Shown: positions 36,938 to 48,984, counted from the first letter of the stretch. The stretch is DNA of 64,000 bases from Ustulina deusta (GCA_023159155.1 JAJNNX010000027.1:372001-436000); one strand, 5' to 3'. Numbers and translations are program-made. The notes: a model not told the origin generated them from the sequence alone.

Positions 36938-38156
36938 CTATGAACCCACCCGGACCTCCACGGATGGGCAATCCGCAAAAGGCACGGCAATAGGTTTCTC
37001 AAGGCACACTCGGACCTGCCAGCCTCTCTCTCTCATACGCTGCGGGCTGTCGCCAATCCGAAACTCGTCGAGGATCTGGTTGGCGACATGTGTGCCCAGT
37101 GCCTCGAGCGTTTCGAACGAAGATGATTCCAATGTCTATGCTCAATCATTAGCCATGAATAATCGAGTGATATCCGGATTTTCCCACACAAGAAACATAT
37201 TATTTTTGATATAAAAAAAAACGACCCGACACAAAAAAGTAGAGGCAAGAAAAGGAGTTCAGGATAGAGTAGTAGTAGTAGAATAAGTTCAAGAACAAAT
37301 CACATACCGCAACGACGACGCCCTCGAGCTCGGCATGGATATCCTCACGGGCGTCAAAGCGGTCGATCTCGACGTCGACGACGACCATCTGCCTGGCGGC
37401 GCGCTCGTTGGGGTTGACGCCGACGAGCGTGGGCACGCGCAGGCCGTGGAGGCGGAGGCGGCGCGCGTAGGACCGCAGGGGGTTCCTCTTCCGCGGACTG
37501 TCGGCGGCGGCGTCGGCGAAACACGCCGTGGTGGCTAGGCTGACGCCGTCGCCGAGCAGCGACGCCTTGGGGAGGCGGAGGGTGAGGGATAGCGAGCGCA
37601 GCTTCGTCGCGTCGAGGAAAGGCACCTGGTCGGGCGGCAGCGCCACACGGCTCCCGTCCACGACGCGCCCCGTCATCTGCACCCAGAGGATCTCGAAGAC
37701 GTCTGCCGTGCGGGGGCCGTCTTCCTCTTTCGCGCCCCTAGTGGTAGTAGTAGTAGCAGCAGCAGCAGTAGCAGTGGCGGCAGCTTCGACTTTACTATTA
37801 CCATCAGGCGAAGAAGGAGAAAAAGGCGATAAGAGCGCCATGCCGCTTAGGAGCGTCTTGCTCAGGTTCCCGTAGTGCACGGTCTCGGCGTTGACGGCGT
37901 CGTGGGCCGAGGCCGTCTCGAAGGGCCGCGCGAACGACACCTCGGACGAGAGGAGCACGGGCTGCGGCCTCGCGGCGCGGCCCCAGGCGTCCCGGCCCGC
38001 GGCCATGACGCTCTGCAGGTTGCGCACGCGCACGATGGCCTGCGGCTCGCCGGCGTCGGCGCCGACCTGCCATGTGCTGACGAGCGGCGCCGCGGGGTCC
38101 GGGTCCGGCTCTGCGCTTTTCGCGCCGGGCGGGGATTTCCACAGGGACGAGAGCAT
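36938..38156 (-). CDS. Tandem FolB-domain protein (dihydroneopterin aldolase-like)
   Basis: Exons 38156-37308 and 37135-36938 (172-nt intron) give 348 residues. The first FolB-like unit reads VRVRNLQSVMAAGRDAWGR, PVLLSSEVSF and VHYGNLSKTLL (about residues 40-105). After a low-complexity Ala/Thr linker, the second reads LRLHGLRVPTLVGVNPNERA, QMVVVDVEIDRF and, across the junction, TLESSSFETLEALGTHVANQ, then VRVCLEKPIAVPFADCPSVEV. Two FolB copies in tandem resemble the N-terminus of yeast Fol1, but no HPPK or DHPS part follows. It should act in folate synthesis or a side branch; whether it is catalytic is open. The gene is very GC-rich. Confidence 0.8.
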
Positions 38157-39060
38157 TTCCGAGTGGGCGAGATCAACTATTGCTGCACCGTATGGTGCTT
38201 TTACTTTTTCTTCTTCTTCTCTTGTCGGTGGATTGTTTCCGTTTCGTTTGTACTCGGCTGTTTTGACGATGTCGGAGATTTAGTGTGCTGATGAAGCCTG
38301 AGGCGGGGCGACTGCGAAGACGAGCGCTAAGTTGTGGCGACAATTCCCTTGGGAATCTCCTGTACTGGTGAAAATTCAGCTACAAATCTGCTAGATACGC
38401 CAATATCGATTACAAAAGCTCCTTACTGAGGAATATCTTTGAAGTTTTTTTTTCCCCCCAACTACTCAATTTAGAGACAAGCTGAAATGAGGTCAACTCC
38501 AGAACTGAGCTGCCCCCACCTTTTTCTTACTACCCTCACGCCGGTCTCTCCTCCGTCTCATATCTACCTAGGTATCTCGTCTACTAACATCGATATCTAC
38601 ACTTATAAGCTTTTTATATTACTTCGCTCACAGACATTCTCTAGACATCGTGGGGAATTTATATCAGACTACCACCCGTGTATTCCAACATTGTCCGAAA
38701 CGACAAGGATAATGAGCCCGGCTTGAAGAGGGCACTATCATGAATGACTGATGAACTACTTCGTTACGCAGATAAGGTAACTCGCACCCGTTTATTCATC
38801 AGCCATCACCTTTCTTATTCAATGGAGGATATAGCTCAACACTTATTTAAAAATGGACAAGAAATCGAAATTTACTCGTCATGCGTCATAAGCCCGTCCA
38901 CAAACCGTGCATAAGTACATACCTAGATCTCCTACTCAACACCAAGTTCAATATCAAGGGGCATTAACGAAAGAAACCCGCCTCTCTCCAAATCAGTCGG
39001 CCAACACGCGACACGACATCTCGCTCTAGCAAGCAAAGCGTTGTTTCGTACTTGGAGACT
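38157..39060. other. Intergenic
   Basis: Holds a TACCTAGGTA palindrome at 38565-38574. A pyrimidine-rich CTT tract (about 38205-38222) lies upstream of the FolB gene. No coding signal. Confidence 0.45.
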
Positions 39061-39965
39061 CTAAAGCTCTGCAGCCATGATATAGGTGATGCGCATAGCA
39101 GGCTTGCCCCATTTCGTAAAGTCGACTGCAACAAGATCCCGGGGGGGTCAGCTTTCATTTCAAAGACGTGACTCGAGTCCGACGACGGGGGGGGAACCCT
39201 CTGTCTTCTGGAAACGACCAGGGACGAGAAGCAAACGGCCCCGAGGAACTGGCTGCTTACCGGAATGCACGTCGATGTCGCGGAATCCGCAGCGCAGATA
39301 CAGCGAGTGGCCTGCGGGCGACGATTCCAGGAACGCGGGCAGGCCGAGTTTCCTGGCCTCCTCCAAACCCCACCTCACGAGCTTTGTGCCAGCTCCTCTG
39401 CGTTGGTGTTCGGGATCGACGTGGAGTAGTCTCAGGTCTATCGTCTCCTCCGTTTAGTTCTTGAGCTTTCCGGAAGGGCAGGGCAGGGCAGTGAGTAGCG
39501 TAGGCGAGTCGGGCTTGAGTGGGCGAAGACGTGCGATTCAAGGAGAACGGACGAAATAATGGCCGACTTACGAACATGCTTCTTCTCGGAGTACTGAAGA
39601 CGCGCTTTCTGGATGCTAGTGAACACGGCCTCGCAGGCTTCGATATTGCATCCGGGGCCGAAGACCCGCGGCTTCGGGGGCGGTTGTGAGCCGTCGTTGA
39701 TGTTCCACTGGGCGAAGCCGATCATCTGTTTGTTGTCCTCGGTCGGGTCGAGGTCCGTGTCGACGATCTTGAGCCAGCGTGTCGAAGGGTCCTCGCGGAG
39801 AGTCTTCGCTAGTTCCTCGGCCCGCGTGGTCTTTCCGGGTGCTGGCTCGGGAAACGGACCCGGGAATAGAACTGAGCTGAACTCGTTTGGTCCATATGCC
39901 TCCCTCTCGATCTGCGCCACGCGCTCGGCGTCAGCCTCGGTAGCGAACTGGAGTTCGAGAGGCAT
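39061..39965 (-). CDS. GNAT-family N-acetyltransferase
   Basis: Exons 39965-39572, 39437-39261 and 39125-39061 give 211 residues. It starts LQFATEADAERVAQIEREAY, typical of the first GNAT helix. The acetyl-CoA-binding motif A is assembled across the first junction: HLRLLHVDPEHQRRGAGTKL, containing the Q/RxxGxG/A loop. Then come ARKLGLPAFLESSPAG and LYLRCGFRDID (motif B). The last short exon adds WGKPAMRITYIMAAEL. Cytosolic, substrate unknown. All splice sites are canonical and keep frame. In fungi many such genes act on small molecules. Confidence 0.88.
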
Positions 39966-40822
39966 GTTTGGGATGCGATGTGCGGGTGAATGGACGGGGC
40001 TGTATCGCGAGAGAGGCAGAACGTGGCTTATAATGGTATATTCACGTTCTACATCGGTAACTACCTAGCCTACATCCTGGATCATTGCCGTTGTTTCAAG
40101 GCGGTCGCTCGTTTATATGTTCATCAATACCTACTATCCTTGCTCACTTTTCTGACCGACGTTCCCCGAAGGCGTAGTTAGAGGATCGAGACTGACTAGA
40201 CAATATTCGAAGAGAATTGCATCGTAGCCCGGACGAGGGGTACGGGAAACATGAGTCATCGGCGTGATTCGTATTGGTGTGTTCAGTTCAGTTTTGTCAG
40301 ATGGATGCTAGACCCTGTCCTGACCGAGATTACGTCAAGATCAGGTGGCCGAAAACTGCGCCATAACTGCCCTTTCGGGACATTTTCTAACCTCCTTATT
40401 GGAAACACGCAGAGGTATTTGCATTGACCGAGTCTCTCCCATTTTTTCTGAATACGAGACACGATGTTGAGATATATGGTGTTAAGTGTCACTCGATAGC
40501 TCACAGGCTAGCAATACATACTACCTACTACAGTAAGTAGATACCGAAGTTCCCTGTAGCAGTGACCTAAATCTAGTGGATCATGACCACTAATATACCT
40601 ATATTTCTCCCCCACATCATTTTCGCCCGGGTCGCAGACAGAGAGGAGGGTTGGAATGCTTCGTTCGATGGAGATTGACTGCGAGATGAATGAATAATAA
40701 GCATTGTAAACGGCAAGTTTGCCGGAAACACCTAAATCAACCCCTCCTTGTCGAGGCCACCCAGAGCGTAAATTTGCCACCGCTCGTTCGTTTCACGAGC
40801 CGTCTATCCAGTCTCAACAACG
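39966..40822. other. Divergent promoter between GNAT and MYND-SET genes
   Basis: No coding signal. Contains CTACCTACTACAGTAAGTAG near 40520-40541, another short palindromic unit. Confidence 0.45.
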
Positions 40823-42636
40823 ATGCCGGTGCTTCCAGAAGGTCTCCTTCTCAAAGGCGCATCTGCCGCGCCGCGCGGTCGCGGCATCGCAGCCTCGCGC
40901 GTCTTCCAGCCAGGCGAGACAATCGCGACATTCAGCTCGCCGAGCATCGCGATCCCGGATAGCCCGCACCTGTCGACGACATGTAGCGGGTGTCTGCTGC
41001 CCGCGACCCCGGGTTCGAGCCCTCCTTCTACGTCGCAGCCTGCGAGGGCTGTGAAAGCGTGCACGGGCTGCCGCGCCGTGGCCTACTGTTCCCCGGCGTG
41101 CCAGAAACTGGACTGGACAACAGGAGGTCACAAGGCCGAATGCAAGGTCTTCAAGCGCGTGCGCGCCGAGGGGCACGATTCCTTGCCCACTCCTGTGCGC
41201 GCGCTCGTGCAGGTTCTCCTGCGGCCTGATATGAGTGTTGCTATAGTCGAGATGCAAGGACATGTTGATAGATTCCGTCGTGAGTCGGGCAAGCTGTGGG
41301 CTGATATGGAGCTTCAGGCGATGGCGGCACTGCATTACCTCGGCCGTGAGAGGAATGGTAAGAGTCTAGCGGGGGCGATTGAGATCTTGTGTAAGGTGCG
41401 TAGAGAAGAGAGTGAAGGGCCTCCCCCCCCGCTGAAAGCGCTGGCCTTGTCATGACTTGTTTTCTGACTTCTCAGTATAGTCGCAAGTGAACTCGTTCAA
41501 CAGACTCGATGAAGACGTCGGGCAAACCGGGCTCTTCATGAATCCGGCTCTCGCCATGGTCAACCACTCATGCACACCAAACGCGTTCGTGCAGTTTATT
41601 GGCCGGCGGGCCGTGCTTCGCGCATATCAAGAGATCAAGACGGGCGAGGAGATCGAGATCTCGTACATTGGTCAGTGATGAACGTCGTACACAATATCCG
41701 AGCGTGAGATCTAATACATGTACTCAAGACTGTAACCTCCATCTTTCCCACCGCCAAGAGGCCCTCAAGACACGCTATCACTTCACATGTGACTGTCCGC
41801 GTTGTAGGGGTGACATGGACGTATACCAAGTCTGCCGAGGGTATCCGCATCTGCGTCTGAATAGCCTCAGTCTGGCACCAGACATCCAAATACTACAAGA
41901 CCCCCAGGGTCACAGTCTTAGCAAGAACGAATTACTGAGCACTACAGTGGAGGAGATATACCCCTGGTGCTCAACACCCCTCCTAGGCCTCAGCGAGCCC
42001 GACAAGCAGAAACAACTCCGCCGGTGCTGGACGGCCTGCAAACCTCTCCGCGACTCCCGCATCCCGGCCCACGCCATTGAGCCACTGCCACACGTCCTCG
42101 CGGAGGCAAGCATGTACTTCGGGGAGCAAGGCAACTTCGCATATAGCCTATGCATATCCGGTTTCCTCGCGACGCACGTAGAGCCATACAGAGCCGCCGC
42201 GCCTTTCGCGCCGCAGCGAGTGAAAGGGGTACTCATGATCGCAAAGCTCCTCGCGAACACCGCGCCGGCAGATACGGACCCCGGGGCAAAGAAGGCCTTG
42301 TTACCATCGGGCAAGAAGAGCTTGTCAGGAGAGATCTCCAAGGCGCTAGGGAAGATGGACCAAGCAACGGTGTGTCAGGCCCTCCTCGAGATGGTCGTGT
42401 GCTACGTTCCCGCGGCGCACTCGAAGGAATGGGCCATTTTTTATGAGGCGAAGGACTTGCTGGGCGATCTCGAGGCCCTGCACGGACGGGAGACGGAAGA
42501 CGCGCTCGTCAAGGCGTTCATCCGCAATCCGAATGGGCACGATGAGAGACGATTTTTCGACCAAGCTATACTCGACCCGCTTCGGGAGTTATCCGCCTTT
42601 TGTTTCGATATCATGGATAGCGAGTTTGGTTCGTGA
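40823..42636 (+). CDS. MYND-SET domain protein (SMYD-like)
   Basis: Exons 40823-41395, 41481-41670 and 41729-42636 give 556 residues. The SET domain is split by a MYND zinc finger, as in SMYD proteins: the N-terminal SET strand has RGRGIAASRVFQPGETI; the zinc ligands are Cys54, Cys57, Cys80, Cys83, Cys89, Cys93, His103 and Cys107. The SET core follows in exon 2 (ALAMVNHSCTPNAFVQF, with NHSC at 219-222, and EEIEISYI), and the post-SET Cys cluster is FTCDCPRC. A long helical C-terminal part matches the SMYD tetratricopeptide-like region. It should be a lysine methyltransferase; target unknown. The first junction uses the AG at 41479-41480, the only acceptor that keeps frame. Confidence 0.88.
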
Positions 42637-43591
42637 TCATATAAGAACCCATCACCTCGGCCATGACGGGATAATGCTCAAAGTTACAAGGACGAAAGGA
42701 GTCCTCTATGGACTAGAAGCTAGGATATGGCAATGGGTCGGGGATCGAAAAAAATTCATGGGAGTATATATTGAGACATTAACGGTACTGTTCCCTAGTC
42801 ATCTTATTCACCTCGCGCTTCTGCACTTCGCAATTCGTCTATAATCCAATCTAGAGGGCTACCGGGTCACGATGCATTGATTTTGGTAGATGCCTATTGC
42901 TATGACACCCACTCGTGCGGGCCATCAAAAATCCGCAGTGCCATTTTCAGGTTCATTCGAATTATCATGAAGCTTAGACCAAGGAACGAAGCTAACATCG
43001 AATAGGAACAGAATGTACCCGATTTCCTGCTCCAGATTTGAGAAGTAGGCCTAAATTTATTGCTCTCAGCCTGGAGGAACGATCAACTATGCATCGTGTC
43101 GCTCAGCGGCCTTGATAGTAGAGAAGGCATTTCTCTTGAAATGAAATTACTACTTGCCTATATTATAGTCGGCCTCTTCTCTAAACATCGTTTTTTTAGT
43201 CCGAGGATCGTGCAAGTAGCAGCTATCGGTTATCGGTGGCTTCGATAAGGAGAGTTGTGGGAATAGTTGAGCGTGGCCTGATCTAGTTGTGTGAACCCGA
43301 AACATCTCAAGAAAACAATCAACCATCAACAAGGAGCTGGACCTGAAGTGGAGTTAGATAGGCTCGATGAGGTATCTTGTGTAGCTCTGTTAATCACTGA
43401 CTCGCTCCATGTACGCCTGTGAAAGCTGATCAAACATTTGAATGCCTATCGAAGATGAGGGAAAAACTTGGCGCGGTGTAAAATATGCCACTTGCTGTGC
43501 CAACATTGCCGCGCTAAGTCTGATTTCAAGACGATCTCCACACGATATGTGCGAAACCGTAGAGAACTCTCGAGCTAGGTCATCTAACCGA
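42637..43591. other. Intergenic, convergent 3' ends
   Basis: Lies between the SMYD-like gene (+) and the Mis18-like gene (-), both ending toward it. No coding signal. Confidence 0.45.
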
Positions 43592-45228
43592 TTAGCCTTT
43601 GCTGGCCTTAAGAACAGTTGCGGCTACCTTTGAACTACTCCTTAAACATCGTTTATCCACAGCCCCATATTTTGTAAGCCTTGGGGCAATGGCTCTTGGT
43701 GCTTTTCTGGGTGTTTTTGTGGGCGCTTTTGCTGACGGCGGTGAACTTAAAGAAGAGTCGTAGATAGTAGGCGAGCTCGGCCAGATAACATTGTTATCTC
43801 CTACATTTGGGGAAGCAGATGATGAGATATTGGAGTTGAGACCGTCTTCTATACAATAACTGGGGGGAGCCGCGTGCTTTGGGGTCACCGAATGAGAATG
43901 CTGGGGCTCCTGCCGTTGAAGGCTGGCAGTGGGATCCCTTTGCCAAGTAGGGCTTTGTGCCTCCAACCTTTGCACACGACCCTTTAGTAGTTCGAATTCC
44001 ATTTGAAGGCTCTCAACTTGGCTTGCTCTGTGCCCAATCTTCGTAATGTTGCTGGTGAGGATATCTATTTCGTGTGAGGCGAAGACGGGATTAATGGAAG
44101 AGGATTTATAAGATCGCTCAAGCGCTAACTCCTGTCTTAAATGCTCAAGCTCGGTTTTCAAAGCAACAATTTCTTCCATGTTTGCATCGGATGCTGATAA
44201 GGCCGCCTTTGCTGTGATCTGGGCGCCTTCGAGCAGTGTTTGGAACCCCTTTTGGTCCTGTTGTATGTTCTCAAGTTCTGACCCAAGTAGATTGAGCTTT
44301 TGGTGGTACTTTTCCCACGTACCACTGAATTCAACCCGTAAAGATGCGTTAGCTTCGACGATCGTGTTTCTGACAGAGAACGGCTCTCGCTCAAGGTTGC
44401 TTTGGGCAGTCAGCGGCAGCAACGCTCTCTGGATTTCCTTGATCTCTGTCTTGGTAGACAAGATATCATCAGTCAATCTTCTAGTTTTTGTGGTGTTGTC
44501 TGACAAACCCCCTGTCACCTGGGCCATATCATTTTTCAAACTTTTGATTGCCTCATCCATATGCTGTACAGACTGATTGAACGAAGCGACTATCCGATAG
44601 CCAGCTGTGTCAAGCTGCTCCAATTTTACTCCTTGTGCATCGATCTTCTTTAGTATGTGACCGAGCCGAGGATTTTCATTCGCCGCTTGTTCGCGGTTAT
44701 CATCCTCGAGGAATGTGGTGCCTTGGTCATCGTCTTTAGAGTCGCGAATAGGCTGGTTTTTTAGGCTTAGCACCCTTTGAATGATTGGTTTGGTGGTGAC
44801 ATGGCCGTTGGGATCCATGATTTGAATGGAGGATGTTCGCAGGAAGAGCGAGCCCCTATGATCATCAGCGCTGTCACAGCGGAGCCATATCGAGAGGACT
44901 CACTCGGGAAGAACGTGATTAACTGCAGAGCTTAGACACTTGGAACCCAATACTGCACGACATTGCGGACAAGCTAATCCCTGCACACGGCTTCGGTGGG
45001 GCTCTGTCAATAAGTCGTTCCTGGTAAACAGCGACAGTTGAGGTCATACCAGTCATCTACTATTGTCCCCTTTTCGCCATGCTGTATTGCGCCTTCTGGG
45101 CTTATATCTAGGGCAACCTCAGCTTGAACAACAGGGCTAAGATAGCCTTTGCCTATCTGGGTCCATAGGTTCAGAAGCGCTCCCAAGCGATGGTCGCATC
45201 CACTACAGAAGATGGATACGGTCTCCAT
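43592..45228 (-). CDS. Mis18/yippee-domain protein with C-terminal coiled coil
   Basis: Proposed exons are 45228-45050, 45020-44904 and 44855-43592 (519 residues). The N-terminus has a Mis18-type zinc fold: first CxxC in IFCSGCDHRLG, then LLNLWTQIGKGYLSP, then a second CxxC in LACPQCRAVLGSKCL, ending LPEGSLFLRTSSIQI. The 48-nt last intron (GTGAGT..CATAG) reads smoothly from LPE to GSLFLR and on into a 408-residue region of heptad-rich helix (about residues 170-420), then a Pro/Ser-rich basic tail. The middle intron is uncertain: a 29-nt GT..AG gap (45021-45049) gives the best protein; a 59-nt gap (45002-45060) is also open. Mis18 proteins load CENP-A at centromeres; that role is inferred. The start may lie further upstream. 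Confidence 0.65.
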
Positions 45229-45930
45229 AACCGCAACGCAGTAGGTGATGGGCGGGGTGTCACTGATAGGTCTGTCTGCGTAGACACTGCTGGATCGTCA
45301 TTGAACCTTGGGTCTTCAAGATATTTGAGTGTCAGCCACCTGTCAAGGCCCCAGTGAGACCAGTAAGATAGGTAGTATGAAAACAATGACGACAAAGTCG
45401 CATTGAGCGGAGCATGTTGGAGTTGACTGTCGGGTTCCTGCGTTGTCGCGTGAGTTGTTGACTGAATAGGCAGGATGAGATGGAGAGCTGCAGGTGGTGG
45501 TGAAGACATGTGCACTTCAAGTCACTTTGATACCACCGTTCTATGTACCTATGTACCTAGATCTCCTACTCGAGCCTCTAAATACATACATGTGCATGTG
45601 AGGTTTAGCGCAGCTCTCGGTAGCTAGGTAACTGATAAACGATAAGGGCCGCGTCTCACCTAAGTCCGATTTTTCCAGTGCTGTTATAGGCGCTGCACTC
45701 TGCCGTCTAGCGCCCTCAACCCACCCCCCCCCCTCCCCACATCGAAATACCTATCCGCGCTGAGGTGGGGCTACAAGAATGCCCTGTACGGCATTCCGAG
45801 ACAATTCTTCCCGTCCAAGGCAGAGCAAAGCTCGACCAGTTACCTATCCATTGGTCCTGCTCCTCTGGTGCACCTCGACGACGTCGTTGAACACCATTCG
45901 TGCGCGCATCCGATACACAAACGTGCGACC
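45229..45930. other. Divergent promoter region
   Basis: Separates the Mis18-like gene (-) from the REX1-like gene (+). A minus-strand frame from an ATG at 45509 overlaps the first Mis18 exon out of frame and might be an upstream exon, but I could not join it convincingly. Short palindromic TGTACCTA units lie at 45541-45560; C-runs at 45725-45738. Confidence 0.4.
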
Positions 45931-48057
45931 ATGGAGGACCTCAGTTCGACGTCGCACGATGTCTTCAATCCCGAAGACTTCCTCATCACGACGAACGGCG
46001 CCATGTCTGTCCTGGACGGCGATGCGCCGCTGTTGACCGAGGTTGCAGATCCCCAGCTCTCCCTCGACCTACCCAAGGACCCGGCTTCAAGCGACGCCAC
46101 GGTTAGTGATTCCGGCAGCTTGAAGCGCCCCAAGCCCCATGACGACGACGATGCCGAGGGGTGGGAATTGGTCGACCGGCAATCCAAGAAGGCGAAGAAG
46201 GCAAAGAAGATCCCCCAGCCCGCATCGTCCAACTACCCTTCTATAAGCTTCAATTACAATGCCAAGCTCCAATCCAAGATTTCGCTGGAGCAGTTGCGGA
46301 ACCTCGTTCTCTACATCTTTGCCGAAGGGGTGTCTCCTCAATGGGTTGCCATTGCCAACCGGCCCCAGTTCAGGAAGATCGTCGCCATCATGGTACCTGG
46401 ATTGGAGGAAGCCATGTTCAAGCCGGACGTCAACTTTGCTACGTACAACGACCAGTGCTTTGACTTGGACCAGAAGTCACGCGTTCTGACTTCTCCCGAC
46501 GATTACTACCCTCGGCTGCTGAAGCGTGATGAGCTGCCAGAGATTTTAAAAGACTTCGCCGACATGTTTCCCCACCTATGGCCTGTTAAGACGCCTGGAA
46601 ACGAGAAATACGGTTATATGCGATCGCCTCTGGGAACTATGTTGACCGCACCTACCGAGAAGACTAAGGAAGAGAAGATAGCAAAGGGCGTGCAGCTGGC
46701 CAAGGAGCCAAAAGGTTGGAAAGACGAGCGTACAAGAATCACCGAATTCCTTGCAATGCCTGAAGATTTCCAGCCCAGTGGCTACGTGCTACATCCTGCC
46801 TGTATACCGGCTGAACGACGCAAGAACTACCAGTATCCTGAAGGCTGGATTCATACATATGTCGAGAATTTCGAGGACGGTGATGTCCCGGAAGAGGAGA
46901 TCCAGCAAGGAAGTGTCACAGCTGGCCGCGACGTCTATGCTCTCGATTGTGAGATGTGTATGACTGGCCCAGACGAATACTCGTTAACAAGAATCAGTCT
47001 TGTTAGCTGGGACGGCACTATTATACTGGATGAGCTAGTCAAACCTGACAAGCCCATCATCGATTACGTTACCCGCTTCTCCGGCATCACCGAGCAATTG
47101 CTTGCTTCTGTGACTACAACACTCAGCGACATCCAAACCAAACTACTACATATCCTAACCCCTCGCTCCATCCTAATCGGGCACTCATTAGAGTCGGACC
47201 TGAAAGCATTGCAGCTCACTCATCCATTCATCGTTGATACCTCGCTCATCTTCCCACACGTTCGGGGACCACCGTTGAGGAACAGTTTGAAATTCCTCGC
47301 TCAGCGATTTCTCAAACGCGAGATCCAGAACCGTTCTGGCGGACACGATTCGATCGAGGATGCGAAGGCATGCCTAGATCTTGTCAAGCAGAAATGCGAA
47401 AAAGGCAAAGCATGGGGACACCACGAGTCACAGGGTGAGAACCTATTTCGACGTCTAAACCGTGCGGGCACGTCGTACCGTGCCAACGGTGGGATTGGAG
47501 CCACAGGCGGTGTTCGCGTGGGCAAGACAAGTGCCATGATTGACTGGGGAGACCCAATGAAAGGTGCGGGTGCAGCTTCCACTTTCCCGATAGGCTGCAG
47601 GTCAGACGAAGAAGTGCTCGAGCAAACCATTCGTGCGGTTCAAGGCGATCCAGTCGCCGAGCAAATACCGGCCGACGGCGTGGATTTTGTCTTTGCACGA
47701 TTCCGAGAGCTCGAGGCATTTCAGGGTTGGTGGAATCATAACAAGAATCCGGACACCCTGCAAGTGCCAGACATGTCCAGTCTGTCCCTCGAGACGTGCG
47801 TTTCAAACCTTTCACGAAGAATTAAGCGCATACACGACGCCCTGCCAAAGTGCACAGGCTTTGTAGTGTTCAGCGGTTCCGGCGACCCGAGAGAGATGAG
47901 TCGCCTGCAGGCAATGCAGTCCCAGTTTAAGAAGGAATATGGTCCTGGTGTCGAATGGGATGAGTTGACTGTCAAGTGGACAGATGTAGAGGAGCAGGCG
48001 CTCAAGAAGGCTGTCGGAATCGCGCGAAATGGCATTGGCTTCATCGGAGTCAAATGA
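45931..48057 (+). CDS. REX1-type DEDDh RNA 3'-5' exonuclease
   Basis: A single exon of 708 residues; the ATG at 45931 is the first in frame (an upstream GTG is not a start). The N-terminal third is acidic with a basic KKAKKAKK nuclear-localisation-like cluster. The exonuclease domain has Exo I ALDCEMC (Asp339, Glu341), Exo II GHSLESDLKAL (Asp423) and Exo III with His472 and Asp477 in HDSIEDAKACLDL. This is the REXO1/REX1 branch of DEDDh nucleases, which trims 5S rRNA, tRNA and other RNA 3' ends in the nucleus. Upstream GYVLHPACIPAE and GWIHTYVENF are family regions. A C-terminal domain of about 200 residues follows. All catalytic residues are present. Confidence 0.92.
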   Translation: MEDLSSTSHDVFNPEDFLITTNGAMSVLDGDAPLLTEVADPQLSLDLPKDPASSDATVSDSGSLKRPKPHDDDDAEGWELVDRQSKKAKKAKKIPQPASSNYPSISFNYNAKLQSKISLEQLRNLVLYIFAEGVSPQWVAIANRPQFRKIVAIMVPGLEEAMFKPDVNFATYNDQCFDLDQKSRVLTSPDDYYPRLLKRDELPEILKDFADMFPHLWPVKTPGNEKYGYMRSPLGTMLTAPTEKTKEEKIAKGVQLAKEPKGWKDERTRITEFLAMPEDFQPSGYVLHPACIPAERRKNYQYPEGWIHTYVENFEDGDVPEEEIQQGSVTAGRDVYALDCEMCMTGPDEYSLTRISLVSWDGTIILDELVKPDKPIIDYVTRFSGITEQLLASVTTTLSDIQTKLLHILTPRSILIGHSLESDLKALQLTHPFIVDTSLIFPHVRGPPLRNSLKFLAQRFLKREIQNRSGGHDSIEDAKACLDLVKQKCEKGKAWGHHESQGENLFRRLNRAGTSYRANGGIGATGGVRVGKTSAMIDWGDPMKGAGAASTFPIGCRSDEEVLEQTIRAVQGDPVAEQIPADGVDFVFARFRELEAFQGWWNHNKNPDTLQVPDMSSLSLETCVSNLSRRIKRIHDALPKCTGFVVFSGSGDPREMSRLQAMQSQFKKEYGPGVEWDELTVKWTDVEEQALKKAVGIARNGIGFIGVK

Positions 48058-48984
48058 TGTGCCTACCTCGCACCGCTTCGAGATCTGCTTCCACATGATC
48101 TCGTCTACCGTGTATGAATACGAGAGGGTTTACACAAAAGCTTTCAGAGTAGCTAGTCGTTTCTATTTTGTGCATTTGAGGTTTTGGCTCCTCGAGGACT
48201 AGGCAGGATGGTTTGCGAATGTAGTGGCATCGGGGATGTTGAGATACCCAGCTTCATGAGGCTTTGATCGGTATATAGTGCTTCGATTGTAGGAACACGG
48301 AAATGAATCAGATCCATTCAGTAACAAAAGCTCTTCACCAACAGTATCTTGCTCCTTTGGTTTGACCCACCTCCATTGCTACGAGAATGATTCTTCCCGT
48401 CCAACTACCTACACTCCATCACGCATGCAGCATGGAGTAAGTAGTACTCTCGGGTCACTCGGTTCCAGCTTCAAAACAAGATTTTGGGCTGGGAAGAGTC
48501 GCATCGCAGAGGTCGCAATGTACTAACAGAGGATCGACTGGATGACGACGTAAATAGCAAGACGAGGTCCTATTTCGCCCCCATACTTCCACTCTAAAGA
48601 AAATATTGCTGTTGGTAGCTAATTACTTTTTCTCTGTTGGCGATGACGAATTTTTTGTCATGCTACCACCAACAGCGATGGTTTCTTTAGGAAAGTTGCA
48701 ATACACGAGCCGGGGACCCCATCCGCCCACCTACCTCCCTACCCAAGGCAATCGATCGTGTGATGAGAAACCTATACGAAAGTACCTAATACATGTGATA
48801 CAACTGATCTGAGCGAATGTTTCAGGACTTTCCTGGACGGTCGGTTGGCCGGTCATATTTTTGTGCAGCAACGTTGTTGTTTCATCTGGGCTTCTATTTT
48901 TTTCTGTCTTTCTGTACTTTGATCTATTCCCGTCCCGGGTGCCCAGACGCCACGGTCTGTGCGCGGACATGGCGCGAGCCAGTT

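Noticed and set aside
41011..41035. GGGTTCGAGCCC resembling a tRNA T-arm
   Set aside because: Lies inside the MYND finger coding sequence and has no matching acceptor or anticodon arms.
45171..45509. Minus-strand frame starting MSSPPPAAL upstream of the Mis18-like gene
   Set aside because: Overlaps the first Mis18 exon out of frame and no acceptable splice joins it; kept only as a possible 5' exon.
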